64,000 nucleotides of DNA, taken from assembly GCF_018619475.1 (NCBI RefSeq), contig NZ_JAHFZG010000008.1, positions 1-64,000 on the forward strand, given 5' to 3'. Numbering within the stretch: position 1 is the first letter of the stretch; each line of letters opens with the position of its first letter. The translations under genes were made by a program, and so were the position numbers. The notes under the pieces were generated by a model. That model made no database searches and had not been told where the DNA came from. It saw only the letters and a list, made by a program, of their open reading frames with translations. Source of the DNA: Rhodomicrobium sp. Az07 (GTDB lineage Bacteria; Pseudomonadota; Alphaproteobacteria; Rhizobiales; Rhodomicrobiaceae). Positions 1 to 8,684 of this stretch are shown piece after piece.

Positions 1-183
1 CTCAGTGATAGGACTACGACCAGGATTAGACATAAGACGATCCCTCAAGGAACCGTCACACTCGCAGCCGTTCGAGCAAAATGGAAGGTGAGGTCAGAAC
101 ACCGCTTACGACAATCCCAGCGCCCATAACCGCGATGGGCTTGCACCCCCGCCCTCTTCATCAGGTCGCCCTCGGGGCAATCC
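1..183. other. window edge, no gene recognised
   Basis: No convincing coding frame, RNA or repeat is visible in these 183 bases. They lie downstream of zapE, which ends at 184 on the minus strand. Confidence 0.4.
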
Positions 184-1305
184 CTATTCCGCGGCATCCG
201 CCTCGCGGCTCGCCGCCGCCTTCGTGAAATACTCCGGCGAGCGTATCTCAATGAGCCGTGACGCCGTGCGCTCGAAAAGCTCCGCGCCGTCGCCAGCCTT
301 GTAGAGATCGTCCGGCTGCGCATCCGCCGAGGCGACAAGGCCGATCCTAGCGTCGTAAAGCGCATCAATAAACGTGATGAAACGGCGCGCCGCGTTCCGG
401 TCGGCAGGTGTCATGACCGGAATGCCGTCCACGAAGATGGTGTGATAGTGGCGGACGAGCGCCAGATAGTCGGCGGCGGCGGTCGGCTGCTCGAACAGAT
501 CCGCGAAGGTGAAACGCGCCGCGCCGAGGCATGCGCGCGGGACGTGAAGCTCGCGGCCGACTACCGGAATGGTCTCGGATACACACGGTTCGCCGAAAGT
601 AAGCTTCTTCCAAAGCTCGTCCATTGCTGCTTTTGCGGCATCATCGGCGGGCGTGAAATACAGCGCGCCGTGGGTCAGGTGCTGAAGGCGATAATCCTGC
701 GCGGATTCGAGTTGCAGAACTTCCAGCGTGTTCTCGATCAGAGTGATGAACGGAACGAACTGGTCGCGGTTGCGCCCGTTCTTGTAAAGCTGCGTCGGGT
801 GAGCGTTCGAGGTGAGGACGACGACCGTCCCGGCCTCAAATAGCGTCGCGAAAAGGCGGCTGACGATGGTCGCGTCGGCGATGTCTGTGACGAAAAGCTC
901 GTCGAGGCACAGAAGGCGCGCCTCGGCCGCGATTGCCTTCGCCACGGACACGATCGGGTCGTCCTTGGCTTCGCGCCGCGCCACCGTCAATGCTGCATGG
1001 ACATCGGCCATGAACTCGTGAAAGTGCGCGCGCCGCTTCTTCTCGACCGGCGCTTCCTGATAGAAAAGGTCCATGAGCATCGTCTTGCCACGACCAACCG
1101 CGCCAAAGACGTAAAGTCCCTTCGGCACCTCGCCGCGCTTTCGCGTGAAGAAGGAGAAGAAGTCCGTCTTCGTCGGCGCGACATAAAGCGCAAGCCGGTT
1201 CGTGAGAATTTGCAACTTTTCGACGGCGAGCGCCTGCGCAGGGTCGGGCGCGATCTTGCCCTCCGCCAGAAGTCGGCGGTAACGTTCCAGGAGACCGGCT
1301 GACAT
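184..1305 (-). CDS. zapE: cell division protein ZapE (AFG1-family ATPase)
   Basis: This 373-residue protein is an AFG1/ZapE-type P-loop ATPase, a family that associates with the Z-ring in bacteria. A Walker A motif GAVGRGKT lies at about residues 68-75. A Walker B segment LLCLDE lies at about 131-136 and is followed by VTDIADA, the family signature, where the usual Phe of LLCFDE is Leu. The length matches the family. It starts 6 bases after the stop of the MJ0042 zinc-finger gene, so the two are probably cotranscribed. The Shine-Dalgarno sequence is weak, which suggests translational coupling. Function is inferred from the family. Confidence 0.9.
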   Translation of the reverse strand: MSAGLLERYRRLLAEGKIAPDPAQALAVEKLQILTNRLALYVAPTKTDFFSFFTRKRGEVPKGLYVFGAVGRGKTMLMDLFYQEAPVEKKRRAHFHEFMADVHAALTVARREAKDDPIVSVAKAIAAEARLLCLDELFVTDIADATIVSRLFATLFEAGTVVVLTSNAHPTQLYKNGRNRDQFVPFITLIENTLEVLQLESAQDYRLQHLTHGALYFTPADDAAKAAMDELWKKLTFGEPCVSETIPVVGRELHVPRACLGAARFTFADLFEQPTAAADYLALVRHYHTIFVDGIPVMTPADRNAARRFITFIDALYDARIGLVASADAQPDDLYKAGDGAELFERTASRLIEIRSPEYFTKAAASREADAAE

Positions 1306-1311
1306 TATGGG

Positions 1312-3174
1312 CTAACGGACTTTCTTGAGCGCGAGTTCGATGGAAGACAATGTCGGGCTCGGCGAAACCAGTTCAATGTCGAAGTCTTCGCGCTGCCTCG
1401 ACCTTATCTTGGTAGCTCCGCTTCTGAGCGCGGCGGAGTATTCCCGGTCGAGCGCCGGATCGCGATCCTTGATGGTGATTGTAAAGTCGGGCACTTTTAC
1501 CTTGCGCTTCGACGTGTTGTATATGGCTCCGCTGACGAGAAGCGTGGGCTTGCCATCCGTAATCGTCCATTTGTATGTGACGGTATCGAAAGAGAGCGGC
1601 TGCACCGTGACGGGCATTCCGAAAGCGCTGTAAAGCGGCGCAAGCCCCGGCGCGGAATCGGCGACGATGTCGCGAAAAGCGAAAAGCCCGACCACAAGCC
1701 CGGTGGCCACGGTCACGAAAAGCCCCCACGCAGCGGCAACGGCAAGGCTTCCGAAACCACGGCGAGCGACGCCGGACGATTCCTGCGTTTCTTCGATTTC
1801 GCGCGCGAGACGAGGATCGAAACCGGCTTCGTCGGCCTCTTCGGCAGCCGGGGATGCCTCGGCCGGGATGGGCGCGCGCACCTGGGGGCGCTTCCAGATC
1901 GCCGCGAGATCGCCCTGTAGATCGTCCTCTGCGCTCTGTTCCTGGCGTGGCCCAGCGGCCGCGCGAAGATGGCTTTCCAGCTCCTCGGCAAGATCCTTGT
2001 CGTCCGACGCATCGGAGAATTGCGCCTTCATCGCCTCGCGAAGCATGGCTTCGGGATCGCCTGCGGGCGCGGCCAGCTTTATGGAACGGCCAACGTCCCC
2101 CCCTGCTCCCGCACCGTCTTCCCGGCGTTCGTCTTCAGGTGCCCGCCATGCGTTGCGATCGTACTTCCCGCCCCGCCACTCGTCGGTGCCTTGCGCTGCG
2201 AGCGAGGCCGTGTGCTGCCCGCCTGAAGCCTCGCTGCGGATAGCACCGGAGGGCTCCCTCGCAGGCGCCAACTCGCTGACAGGCGCCGTCATCGGGGATG
2301 CGAAGCCCGCGGGGGACGCGCGGCCGTCATTCAGACTCGAAAAAACGCCGCGAACGGCCTCGCGGGCCTCCTCCAGCGTGCGCAAATCGGGTCCAGCCAA
2401 CTCGGCCGCTTCCGCTTCAGCGGCGTGCGGTTGCCGGGGGAAGGGGATCGTCTCGGCGATCTGCGGCGAAGCGGCCGCAGCTGCTATCGTGGAAGGCTCG
2501 TCGTCTTTCTGCTTGGAACGGCGGCGAAAACTGCCGAACCAGCTGACCTTGCCATCTTCGGATGGAGCATCCTGCCCGCTATCGTCTCCGGGGTGTTGTT
2601 CTGCCGCATCGGCCTGCGTTGGATGCCCGACGTGTGCTGCGGCTGCCTCCGGCTGACTATGAATGTGAGCGACTTCTTCGGCTGTGCGCTCATCCTCGGC
2701 GTGTGAGGGCGCTGGAACGGCGTCCGCCTCTGCGCCTGCGGGGACATCGACCTCGTCGCGCAAATCGGCGTCTTCGCGGGGCCAGGCGTCGCGGAACGAA
2801 GAGGGGCGCGCTTCCGGCGCATCCTCGTCGCCATGCGCGGGTTCATCCGCCACATGCCGCGCGGCGGCTTTGTCTTCATTCTCGCGAACATCCGGTGAGT
2901 TATCCTCACGCTCCGGCTGGGAAGATGCCTCGGCCGCCCATTGCCGCCGCAGTTCCGCGGCAAGGTCGCGCTTCTGACGCTCCTCGGAGATAGCGGACTC
3001 GTGTTCGGAAACCTGCTGCGTTTCGACGTCATAGGTCTCGTGCGGTTCCTCCGCCGCGTCGGGCATCGCACGCCAGACCGTGCCGCATTTGGCACAGCGG
3101 ACGGAGCGGCCTTCCGGCGGCAGCGTTGCCTTGATGTCGTAGCGCGTCGTGCATGCCGGGCATTCGATGATCAT
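1312..3174 (-). CDS. MJ0042-type zinc-finger single-pass membrane protein
   Basis: A 620-residue protein with an N-terminal MJ0042 zinc ribbon (CPAC at residues 5-8, CAKC at 27-30). A very long acidic, Ala/Glu/Asp-rich, probably disordered region follows. About 140 residues from the end there is one hydrophobic segment (LAVAAAWGLFVTVATGLVVG), then a compact C-terminal beta-rich domain like DUF3426. The zinc ribbon would be cytoplasmic and the C-terminal domain periplasmic. This architecture is common in alphaproteobacteria and its function is unknown. The gene is divergent from ftsE and precedes zapE by 6 bases, which hints at a link to cell division. Confidence 0.8.
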   Translation of the reverse strand: MIIECPACTTRYDIKATLPPEGRSVRCAKCGTVWRAMPDAAEEPHETYDVETQQVSEHESAISEERQKRDLAAELRRQWAAEASSQPEREDNSPDVRENEDKAAARHVADEPAHGDEDAPEARPSSFRDAWPREDADLRDEVDVPAGAEADAVPAPSHAEDERTAEEVAHIHSQPEAAAAHVGHPTQADAAEQHPGDDSGQDAPSEDGKVSWFGSFRRRSKQKDDEPSTIAAAAASPQIAETIPFPRQPHAAEAEAAELAGPDLRTLEEAREAVRGVFSSLNDGRASPAGFASPMTAPVSELAPAREPSGAIRSEASGGQHTASLAAQGTDEWRGGKYDRNAWRAPEDERREDGAGAGGDVGRSIKLAAPAGDPEAMLREAMKAQFSDASDDKDLAEELESHLRAAAGPRQEQSAEDDLQGDLAAIWKRPQVRAPIPAEASPAAEEADEAGFDPRLAREIEETQESSGVARRGFGSLAVAAAWGLFVTVATGLVVGLFAFRDIVADSAPGLAPLYSAFGMPVTVQPLSFDTVTYKWTITDGKPTLLVSGAIYNTSKRKVKVPDFTITIKDRDPALDREYSAALRSGATKIRSRQREDFDIELVSPSPTLSSIELALKKVR

Positions 3175-3292
3175 CGGATCAACTCTGTTCTTCGTTTTCC
3201 GCTACCGCCGTCTCGGCTTTGTCGAAATCAATTGCTAGATCGACCTGGGCTTATCATAAATCGGCTCGGGAGCGAACAGCAGGGTTGAGGTT

Positions 3293-3970
3293 GTGAATAC
3301 CGGTCATGCTCTTATTCGATTCGAGAATGTCGGTCTCCGTTACGGAGCCGGCCAGGAAGTCCTGCGCGACGTAAATTTTCATTTGCATCCCGGCTCGTTT
3401 CACTTCCTCACCGGACCGTCCGGCGCGGGAAAGACAACGCTTCTCCGCATGCTGTTCATGTCGCTCAGGCCGACGCGCGGCCTCGTCTACCTTTTCGGAC
3501 GAAATATCGCCAAGAATACGACGAGTCAGCGCGCGGATCTGCGTCGGCGCATCGGCATCGTGTTTCAGGATTTCCGCCTGCTCGACCACCTCACCACATG
3601 GGAGAACGTGGCGCTTCCGCTCCGCGTGATGGGCCGCAAGCAGAGCGACTATCAGGACGATGTGACGGAACTCCTGCGCTGGGTGGGCCTCGGCGACCGC
3701 ATGCACGCTTTCCCGGCGGTGCTTTCGGGCGGTGAGAAGCAGCGCGCGGCCATCGCGCGCGCCGTGATCGCGAAGCCGGAACTTCTCCTCGCCGACGAAC
3801 CGACCGGCAACGTCGACCCGCAGATGGCGCGTCGCCTTCTTCGCCTGTTCATCGAGTTGAACCGGCTCGGTACGTCGATCATCATCGCGACCCACGACTA
3901 TCAGCTCATGTCCCAGTTCCCGGCGGCGCGCATGCAGCTTGAAAACGGCCGCCTGGAAATGCACGAGTAG
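3293..3970 (+). CDS. ftsE: cell division ATP-binding protein FtsE
   Basis: A 225-residue ABC ATPase that pairs with FtsX to control septal peptidoglycan hydrolases. Walker A GPSGAGKT is at residues 41-48, the signature LSGGEKQR near 144-151, and Walker B LLLADEPTG shortly after, in the typical FtsE form. The start is GTG at 3293 with a purine-rich AGGGTTGAGG upstream. ftsX follows after a spacer made of tandem start-codon repeats. The 118-bp gap to the divergent MJ0042 gene must hold both promoters. Confidence 0.95.
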   Translation: MNTGHALIRFENVGLRYGAGQEVLRDVNFHLHPGSFHFLTGPSGAGKTTLLRMLFMSLRPTRGLVYLFGRNIAKNTTSQRADLRRRIGIVFQDFRLLDHLTTWENVALPLRVMGRKQSDYQDDVTELLRWVGLGDRMHAFPAVLSGGEKQRAAIARAVIAKPELLLADEPTGNVDPQMARRLLRLFIELNRLGTSIIIATHDYQLMSQFPAARMQLENGRLEMHE

Positions 3971-3979
3971 CGAAGTGGC

Positions 3980-4047
3980 CATGAGTGCCATCGAATCATG
4001 AGTATCGTCGAACCATGAGTACCGTTGAACCATGAGTACCGTTGAAC
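3980..4047 (+). repeat. four-copy 17-bp tandem repeat of the ftsX start region
   Basis: Four 17-bp units begin at 3980, 3997, 4014 and 4031, consensus CATGAGTACCGTTGAAC; the last two are identical. Each carries an ATG (3981, 3998, 4015, 4032). The first three ATGs open six-codon frames (MSAIES, MSIVEP, MSTVEP), each ending in a TGA that overlaps the next ATG as ATGA. The fourth ATG is the start of ftsX. Confidence 0.9.
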
Positions 4048-5009
4048 CCGCGTCCTCGCTTCCCGTCCTCTACAAGACGCGCAAGCAGTCGCAACCCAAA
4101 TACGCCCGGTCGAACGCGCCGATCGTGCCGCCGGGATCGGTCACGGGGCGCTCGCTCGCGCTCGTGATCGCGATCATGGGGTTCCTCGCCTCGATCACCG
4201 CTTGCGGCGTTTACATCGTCTTCAACGCCGCCAATGTCTGGACCGACAGGATTTCGGCCGAAATCACCGTCCAGATCCAGCCGCACGCCGACGCTTCGGG
4301 CGAAGACAGAACCGCCGATATCGTGCAATTTCTGAAAGACCAGAACGGCATCGCTCGCGTCACGCCGTTTTCGCAAGAGCAGTCGCTGAAGCTCGTCGAA
4401 CCGTGGATCGGCCGCTCCGAGGTGCTCAAGAGCTTCGCGATTCCGAAGCTCGTCGCGGTTCAGATCGATACGTCGAGCCCGCCGGACATCGCCACACTGA
4501 AAACCGTGCTGGAATCGAAGTTTCCGGGTGCGTTTCTCGACGATCACGGGCTCTGGCGCAACGAAATCCGGCGTCTTACGCGGCTCCTCGAAATCGGCGG
4601 TATCGGCATGCTGTTCCTGATGGCGGCGGCGACGGCGGCTGTGATCGTTGCGGCGGCGACGAGCGCTCTGGCCTCGAACCGCGAGATCGTGTCCGTGTTG
4701 AACCTTGTAGGTGCGGAGGAAAAATTCATCGCGCGCCAGTTCGAGACGCATTTCGTCAAGGTCGGCGTCAGGGCCGGAGTTTTCGGAGCGGGGCTCGCGG
4801 CGCTTCTCTTTCTCAGCCTGCCCTACATCACCGAAGGCATCAGCACGTCTGCGACGTCAGCGGCCGAGATCCGCCGCCTTGTCGGCGCGGGCACGCTCGA
4901 TATCGGCGGGTACGCCGTGCTTGTGCTTGTGGTTGTGGCGGTCGCGCTCATCTGCAAGCTCACCTCACGTTATGGCGTGCGCAGAATCCTCAATCACCAG
5001 AACAGCTAA
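4032..5009 (+). CDS. ftsX: cell division protein FtsX (permease-like)
   Basis: A 325-residue integral membrane partner of FtsE. About 45 cytoplasmic residues come first, then TM1 (LALVIAIMGFLASITACGVY), a large extracytoplasmic loop, and three C-terminal hydrophobic segments, as in FtsX. The ATG at 4032 is the only one of the four repeated ATGs that opens a long frame. Three upstream mini-frames chain into it by 4-nt overlaps, so its translation may depend on re-initiation. The next gene starts 5 bases after the stop. Confidence 0.93.
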   Translation: MSTVEPASSLPVLYKTRKQSQPKYARSNAPIVPPGSVTGRSLALVIAIMGFLASITACGVYIVFNAANVWTDRISAEITVQIQPHADASGEDRTADIVQFLKDQNGIARVTPFSQEQSLKLVEPWIGRSEVLKSFAIPKLVAVQIDTSSPPDIATLKTVLESKFPGAFLDDHGLWRNEIRRLTRLLEIGGIGMLFLMAAATAAVIVAAATSALASNREIVSVLNLVGAEEKFIARQFETHFVKVGVRAGVFGAGLAALLFLSLPYITEGISTSATSAAEIRRLVGAGTLDIGGYAVLVLVVVAVALICKLTSRYGVRRILNHQNS

Positions 5010-5014
5010 GGTTA

Positions 5015-5776
5015 ATGGTTGAGGAACGCGATTCAAAAATCATAGGCAACTCCCCGGCCCGGCGGTATACTGCCGATGCAATGAGCACCGATGGCGACAG
5101 GACTTGCCCACGTAATCTGCTCGCTCCGAGAGCGATCCTGCGGCGCGTGGTCCGCATAACCGCGCTTCTCTCCTTCGCGATCATGTGCGGCTTTCTCATA
5201 TTCGCGTATTCCGTCAGTATCATGCCCGCGGCGCAACTGAAGGACGCCGACGCCATCGTCGCGCTCACGGGCGACGAGGAGCGCATCGCCGCCGCCGTGC
5301 GCCTTCTGTCCGAGGGCAAGGCGCGCCGCCTCCTGATTTCGGGCGTGCACAAGACGACGCGCGCGCCGCAGATCATGAGCCTCACGACATCACGCGGGTC
5401 GCGAAACTCGTCGCTGTTTTCCTGCTGCGTCGATCTCGACAATGCCCACAACACCGAAGCCAATGCGCTGGAGACCACGAACTGGGTGCGAAAGCGCGGC
5501 TATCGGTCGATCATCGTCGTCACCTCCACCTACCACATGCCGCGCGCGCTGATCGAATTGCATCAGGCGATGCGGGACGTGGAGCTTGTCCCCTACCCGG
5601 TCCGGGCGCCTCGCCTCGACGAGCGGTGGTGGCGCGATTCGCGCACTGCGTGGGTTCTCTGGAAGGAGTATATGAAGTACATTACGGCGATGGCGCGCTA
5701 TGGCGCGAACTCCATCTCCAACGCTTCCGCCAGAAACGAACACCAGCCACATTTCATCAATGCGCGCGCCAGCTAA
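5015..5776 (+). CDS. YdcF family (DUF218) membrane-anchored protein
   Basis: A 253-residue protein with an N-terminal hydrophobic anchor (ALLSFAIMCGFLIFAYSVSI) and a DUF218/YdcF domain. Visible family features are DAIVALTGDEERI, LLISGVH, the N-T-E-A-N region after DLDNAHN, and IIVVTSTYHMPRA. YdcF-family proteins such as SanA and ElyC have been linked to the cell envelope. The start at 5015 has AAGG just upstream; an in-frame ATG at 5081 is an alternative. The gene follows ftsX by 5 bases and overlaps plsC by 17 bases, so ftsE-ftsX-ydcF-plsC looks like one operon. Confidence 0.82.
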   Translation: MVEERDSKIIGNSPARRYTADAMSTDGDRTCPRNLLAPRAILRRVVRITALLSFAIMCGFLIFAYSVSIMPAAQLKDADAIVALTGDEERIAAAVRLLSEGKARRLLISGVHKTTRAPQIMSLTTSRGSRNSSLFSCCVDLDNAHNTEANALETTNWVRKRGYRSIIVVTSTYHMPRALIELHQAMRDVELVPYPVRAPRLDERWWRDSRTAWVLWKEYMKYITAMARYGANSISNASARNEHQPHFINARAS

Positions 5777-6584
5777 AGCCCTCCTCTATTTCCGATCCGC
5801 GCTCTTCGTTTCGATCCTTTACGTCACCTGGGCGGTCTTCCTGATCCTCGGAAGCTGGCTGCTGCTCCCGTTCGTGCCGCGCCGGTGGGCGATGGCGGCG
5901 CTGAAACTGCACGGCGACGTGTCGCAAGGGCTGTTGCGCGCGATCTGCGGCACGAAAATGGAGGTGCGCGGGCGAGAGAAGCTTCTGCCGGGACCGTGCA
6001 TCGTCGCCGCGAAGCATCAGGCCGCGTGGGATACTTTCGCGCCGCTGTCGCTCATGCGCGATCCGGCGCTCGTGATGAAGGCGGAGCTGCTTGCGATCCC
6101 GCTCTACGGCCGCTTTTGCAAGAAATTCGAACTCATCCCGATTCAACGCGAGCTAGGTCCGGCGGCGCTGCGCCAGATGATGCGTGAGGCCCGCAGCCGC
6201 GCCGCGCAAGGCCGCGAGATCGTGATCTTTCCCGAGGGCACGCGGGCCGCGCCGGGAGCCGCTCCCGACTACAAGCCGGGCATCATTGTCCTCTATCAGG
6301 ATCTGAAAGTGCCGGTGTGCCCGATGGCGCTGAACTCCGGCATGTTCTGGCCGCGCCACTCCTTCCTGCGCTATCCCGGCACCATCGTCGTGGAATTCCT
6401 CGATCCGATCCCGCCGGGGCTGCCTAAGCAGGAGTTCATGCAGCGGCTTGAAAGCGAGATCGAAACGGCGTCGGAGCGCCTACGCCTTGAAGCGCGCCGC
6501 GAGCTTGAAATTCTGGGATATGCGCAGCCCCCGATCGCTGATTTGTCTTTCATAGGCAAGGAAAGCCGCGCCGTGCGCGAGTGA
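5760..6584 (+). CDS. plsC: 1-acyl-sn-glycerol-3-phosphate acyltransferase
   Basis: A 274-residue PlsC-type acyltransferase that makes phosphatidic acid from lysophosphatidic acid at the inner membrane. An N-terminal hydrophobic segment (VSILYVTWAVFLILGSWLLL) is followed by the HX4D motif in KHQAAWD and the FPEGTR substrate motif. The start at 5760 overlaps the end of the ydcF-type gene by 17 bases; an upstream in-frame start at 5700 would only add residues unlike the family. It ends convergent with xth, 38 bases away. Confidence 0.9.
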   Translation: MRAPAKALLYFRSALFVSILYVTWAVFLILGSWLLLPFVPRRWAMAALKLHGDVSQGLLRAICGTKMEVRGREKLLPGPCIVAAKHQAAWDTFAPLSLMRDPALVMKAELLAIPLYGRFCKKFELIPIQRELGPAALRQMMREARSRAAQGREIVIFPEGTRAAPGAAPDYKPGIIVLYQDLKVPVCPMALNSGMFWPRHSFLRYPGTIVVEFLDPIPPGLPKQEFMQRLESEIETASERLRLEARRELEILGYAQPPIADLSFIGKESRAVRE

Positions 6585-6622
6585 TCGCCGAACGCATTGC
6601 CGGGCTCGTGCCGAAGTAGCTC

Positions 6623-7435
6623 CTAATTTTCAAATTCAAGCGTGATCGGCACATGGTCGGATGGCCCCGGCCAGCCGCGCGCTTCCTTCAGCACGGTGAC
6701 GTCGCGCGTGCGCCCGGCCATCGCGGCGCTGCCCCATATGTGGTCGAGCCGCCGCCCGCGATCCGACGCCGTCCAGTCCGCCGCGCGATAGCTCCACCAG
6801 CTGTAAATCTTCTGCTCGGGCGGGACAATCTTGCGGACGAGGTCTACCCAGCGGCCATCATCGCGCACCTTCGTCAGCGCCTCCACCTCGACGGGCGTGT
6901 GGCTCACCACCTTCAGAAGCTGCTTGTGCGACCACACGTCGGTTTCGAGCGGCGCAACGTTGAAGTCGCCGACGAGCACGGCGTTCGCGTCGTCCGCCCA
7001 GCCGCGCTCCCACTTCGCCAGCGCTGCCAGATAGGCGAGCTTTTGCCTGAATTTCGGGTTCAGCTCCGGGTCCGGTATGTCGCCGCCAGCGGGCACATAG
7101 ATATTATGCACGGCTAGCGTGCCGCCGCCTGGCAACGCCACCTTGCACCCGAGATGGCGGGCTTCTTCAGTCCCGCAGAAACTCTGACGCGGCAGCGGTT
7201 CGAGCGGCAGCTTCGACAGCGTCGCCACGCCATGATAGCCCGCCTGCCCGCAGATCGCGATGTGGGGGAAGCCAAGTTCGCGGAAGCCGTCGGCCGGGAA
7301 AAGCTCGTCGCGGCATTTGATTTCCTGAAGGCAGAGAATATCCGGCCGCGTCTCGCGGATGAAGCGCGCGACAAGATCGAAGCGAAGCCTGACCGAATTG
7401 ATATTCCAGGTGCTGATGCGAAGTGTCATGGACAT
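6623..7435 (-). CDS. xth: exodeoxyribonuclease III
   Basis: A roughly 270-residue AP endonuclease of the ExoIII/EEP family for base excision repair. The motifs STWNINSVR, ILCLQEIKC, GDFNVAP and a C-terminal DHVPI are present, including the metal-binding Asn and Glu and the catalytic Asp and His positions. The likely start is ATG at 7435 or 7429. Translation cannot sensibly start at the TTG at 7450, which lies inside a strong terminator stem. The start codon abuts the terminator T-tract and has no visible Shine-Dalgarno sequence, which is odd. Confidence 0.9.
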   Translation of the reverse strand: MSMTLRISTWNINSVRLRFDLVARFIRETRPDILCLQEIKCRDELFPADGFRELGFPHIAICGQAGYHGVATLSKLPLEPLPRQSFCGTEEARHLGCKVALPGGGTLAVHNIYVPAGGDIPDPELNPKFRQKLAYLAALAKWERGWADDANAVLVGDFNVAPLETDVWSHKQLLKVVSHTPVEVEALTKVRDDGRWVDLVRKIVPPEQKIYSWWSYRAADWTASDRGRRLDHIWGSAAMAGRTRDVTVLKEARGWPGPSDHVPITLEFEN

Positions 7436-7436
7436 G

Positions 7437-7474
7437 AAAAAAGCGCCCAACTCCGGCGAAGGTTGGGCGCTTTT
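7437..7474 (-). terminator. intrinsic terminator ending the 7437-7577 transcript
   Basis: The arms 7439-7451 and 7462-7474 (AAAGCGCCCAAC against GTTGGGCGCTTT) form a perfect GC-rich stem with a 10-nt loop. On the minus strand six T residues (7442-7437) follow. This is textbook Rho-independent geometry, placed between lolA and xth. Confidence 0.85.
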
Positions 7475-7577
7475 GCGTTTTCACGCATGCGTCGGGAGGG
7501 AAGCCGACGCTGAGAGGTTGACGCCTTCGGCTAGACGGGGGGGCACTACCGATGGTGACTAGCATCAACCTCTCTAT
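7437..7577 (-). ncRNA. candidate structured small RNA upstream of xth
   Basis: A predicted transcript of about 141 nt on the minus strand. Read 5' to 3' it folds as: a long stem GAGAGGUUGA/UCAACCUCUC enclosing about 45 nt with a run of seven C; a hairpin GCGUCGG/CCGACGC with loop CUUCCCUC, complementary to a Shine-Dalgarno; a mini-hairpin GCGU-GAAA-ACGC; and the intrinsic terminator. A good promoter lies just upstream at 7585-7612. C-rich, anti-Shine-Dalgarno loops are typical of alphaproteobacterial trans-acting sRNAs such as AbcR. I cannot assign it to a known family. Confidence 0.55.
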
Positions 7578-7584
7578 GCAAGGT

Positions 7585-7612
7585 AGGATAGCACGGCCCC
7601 GACCGATTGCAA
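7585..7612 (-). promoter_or_regulatory. sigma70-type promoter for the candidate sRNA
   Basis: On the minus strand a -35 TTGCAA (7612-7607), a 16-bp spacer and a -10 TATCCT (7590-7585) predict a start near 7577. No coding start follows within 140 nt, which supports an RNA gene. Confidence 0.5.
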
Positions 7613-7669
7613 ATGAAAAATCGGCAATTCGCGCCTTGACAGTGGCGAATCTATCGCAGCTTGGGCGTG

Positions 7670-8539
7670 TCAATTCACCGGCTTGAAGCCAATCGTCTGC
7701 GAAAATTCGAACACATCGGGCGCCGGTTCCATATTTTCCTCAAGATCCGCGACCTCGATCTTCGTGTTGAGACCCTGCGCGTCGGTGATGATCCACTCCT
7801 TCAACACCATGTCGGGCGTCGAGAACATGAGCCGGATGCGTCCCGAGCCGTCGCCTTTCTTGTCCTCGACGGTGAGAACGACAACCTCTGCGCCATGCTC
7901 GACACCGATGATGTTGGCGTCGTTCAAGAGATCCACATGTTCGGAGAGCAAGAGGCGGAACGGCGTAACCTCCAGCGGATAGCGATCCGAGGTGTTGAGG
8001 TCGTGGTCCTCGATGGCGAGATATTTGCCGTTCGCGATGATCTTGAGCCTGCTCGGCGCGCCGTAGTCGAAACGGACCTTACCGCCGCGCGCGAGGTAGA
8101 ACTTGCCGCGCTTCTGCTTGGTATCCGGGTCCGTCTGGATGAACACCCCCTGAAGAAATGTCATCTTGTTGAAATAATCGTTGATCTTGGCGACGATTTC
8201 GAGATCGCCTTCCTGAATGGACGGGGCAGCCGGTTCGGCGATCGCATCGGGCTGCTGTGCAAGGTCGGTCTGCCAGGCCGGCGCGGACGTCGATGCCGTT
8301 CCGCCGATGGGGCTTGTCGGTTTCGGCGGGGCCGAGGGCTCGGTTTGAGCCGGGAACGGTTCCTTTGGCGCATCAGGCGCCGTCGGAGCGGGCGCGACGG
8401 AAGGAGCCGGATACGTTTTCTGGACTTCCGTTTGGCCGCCCTGTGCGAAAACCGCGTTTGTTGCGCCAGCCGCCAGCAACGCGCCAAACGCAACCCGCGC
8501 CCCTGATCCCAATAAGCTCGAAATGACGCGCTTGCTCAT
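7670..8539 (-). CDS. lolA: LolA-like outer-membrane lipoprotein carrier protein
   Basis: A 289-residue exported protein. The signal peptide (GARVAFGALLAAGATNAVFAQ) is followed by a Pro/Ala-rich linker of about 70 residues. The LolA/LolB-fold domain then begins at EIVAKINDYFNKMTFLQGVF, with GKFYLARGGKVRFDY and YPLEVTPFRLLL typical of LolA. LolA ferries lipoproteins across the periplasm. It is longer than the usual ~200 residues because of the linker. ftsK is upstream on the same strand with a 145-bp gap, which contains CATAAC-N6-GTTATG (8566-8583). Confidence 0.85.
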   Translation of the reverse strand: MSKRVISSLLGSGARVAFGALLAAGATNAVFAQGGQTEVQKTYPAPSVAPAPTAPDAPKEPFPAQTEPSAPPKPTSPIGGTASTSAPAWQTDLAQQPDAIAEPAAPSIQEGDLEIVAKINDYFNKMTFLQGVFIQTDPDTKQKRGKFYLARGGKVRFDYGAPSRLKIIANGKYLAIEDHDLNTSDRYPLEVTPFRLLLSEHVDLLNDANIIGVEHGAEVVVLTVEDKKGDGSGRIRLMFSTPDMVLKEWIITDAQGLNTKIEVADLEENMEPAPDVFEFSQTIGFKPVN

Positions 8540-8684
8540 GCCTCGATAGCCCCTGTGAAAAGCTCATAACTTTTCGGTTATGAATTTGCATGAAAGCGTC
8601 AAATTCGCGGCGGAAACTGCTTAGTGCCCGATAATCGCTTCGGAACCGGCCCGCGCGAGCAAGTGAAATACGTGGCGCGCACCG

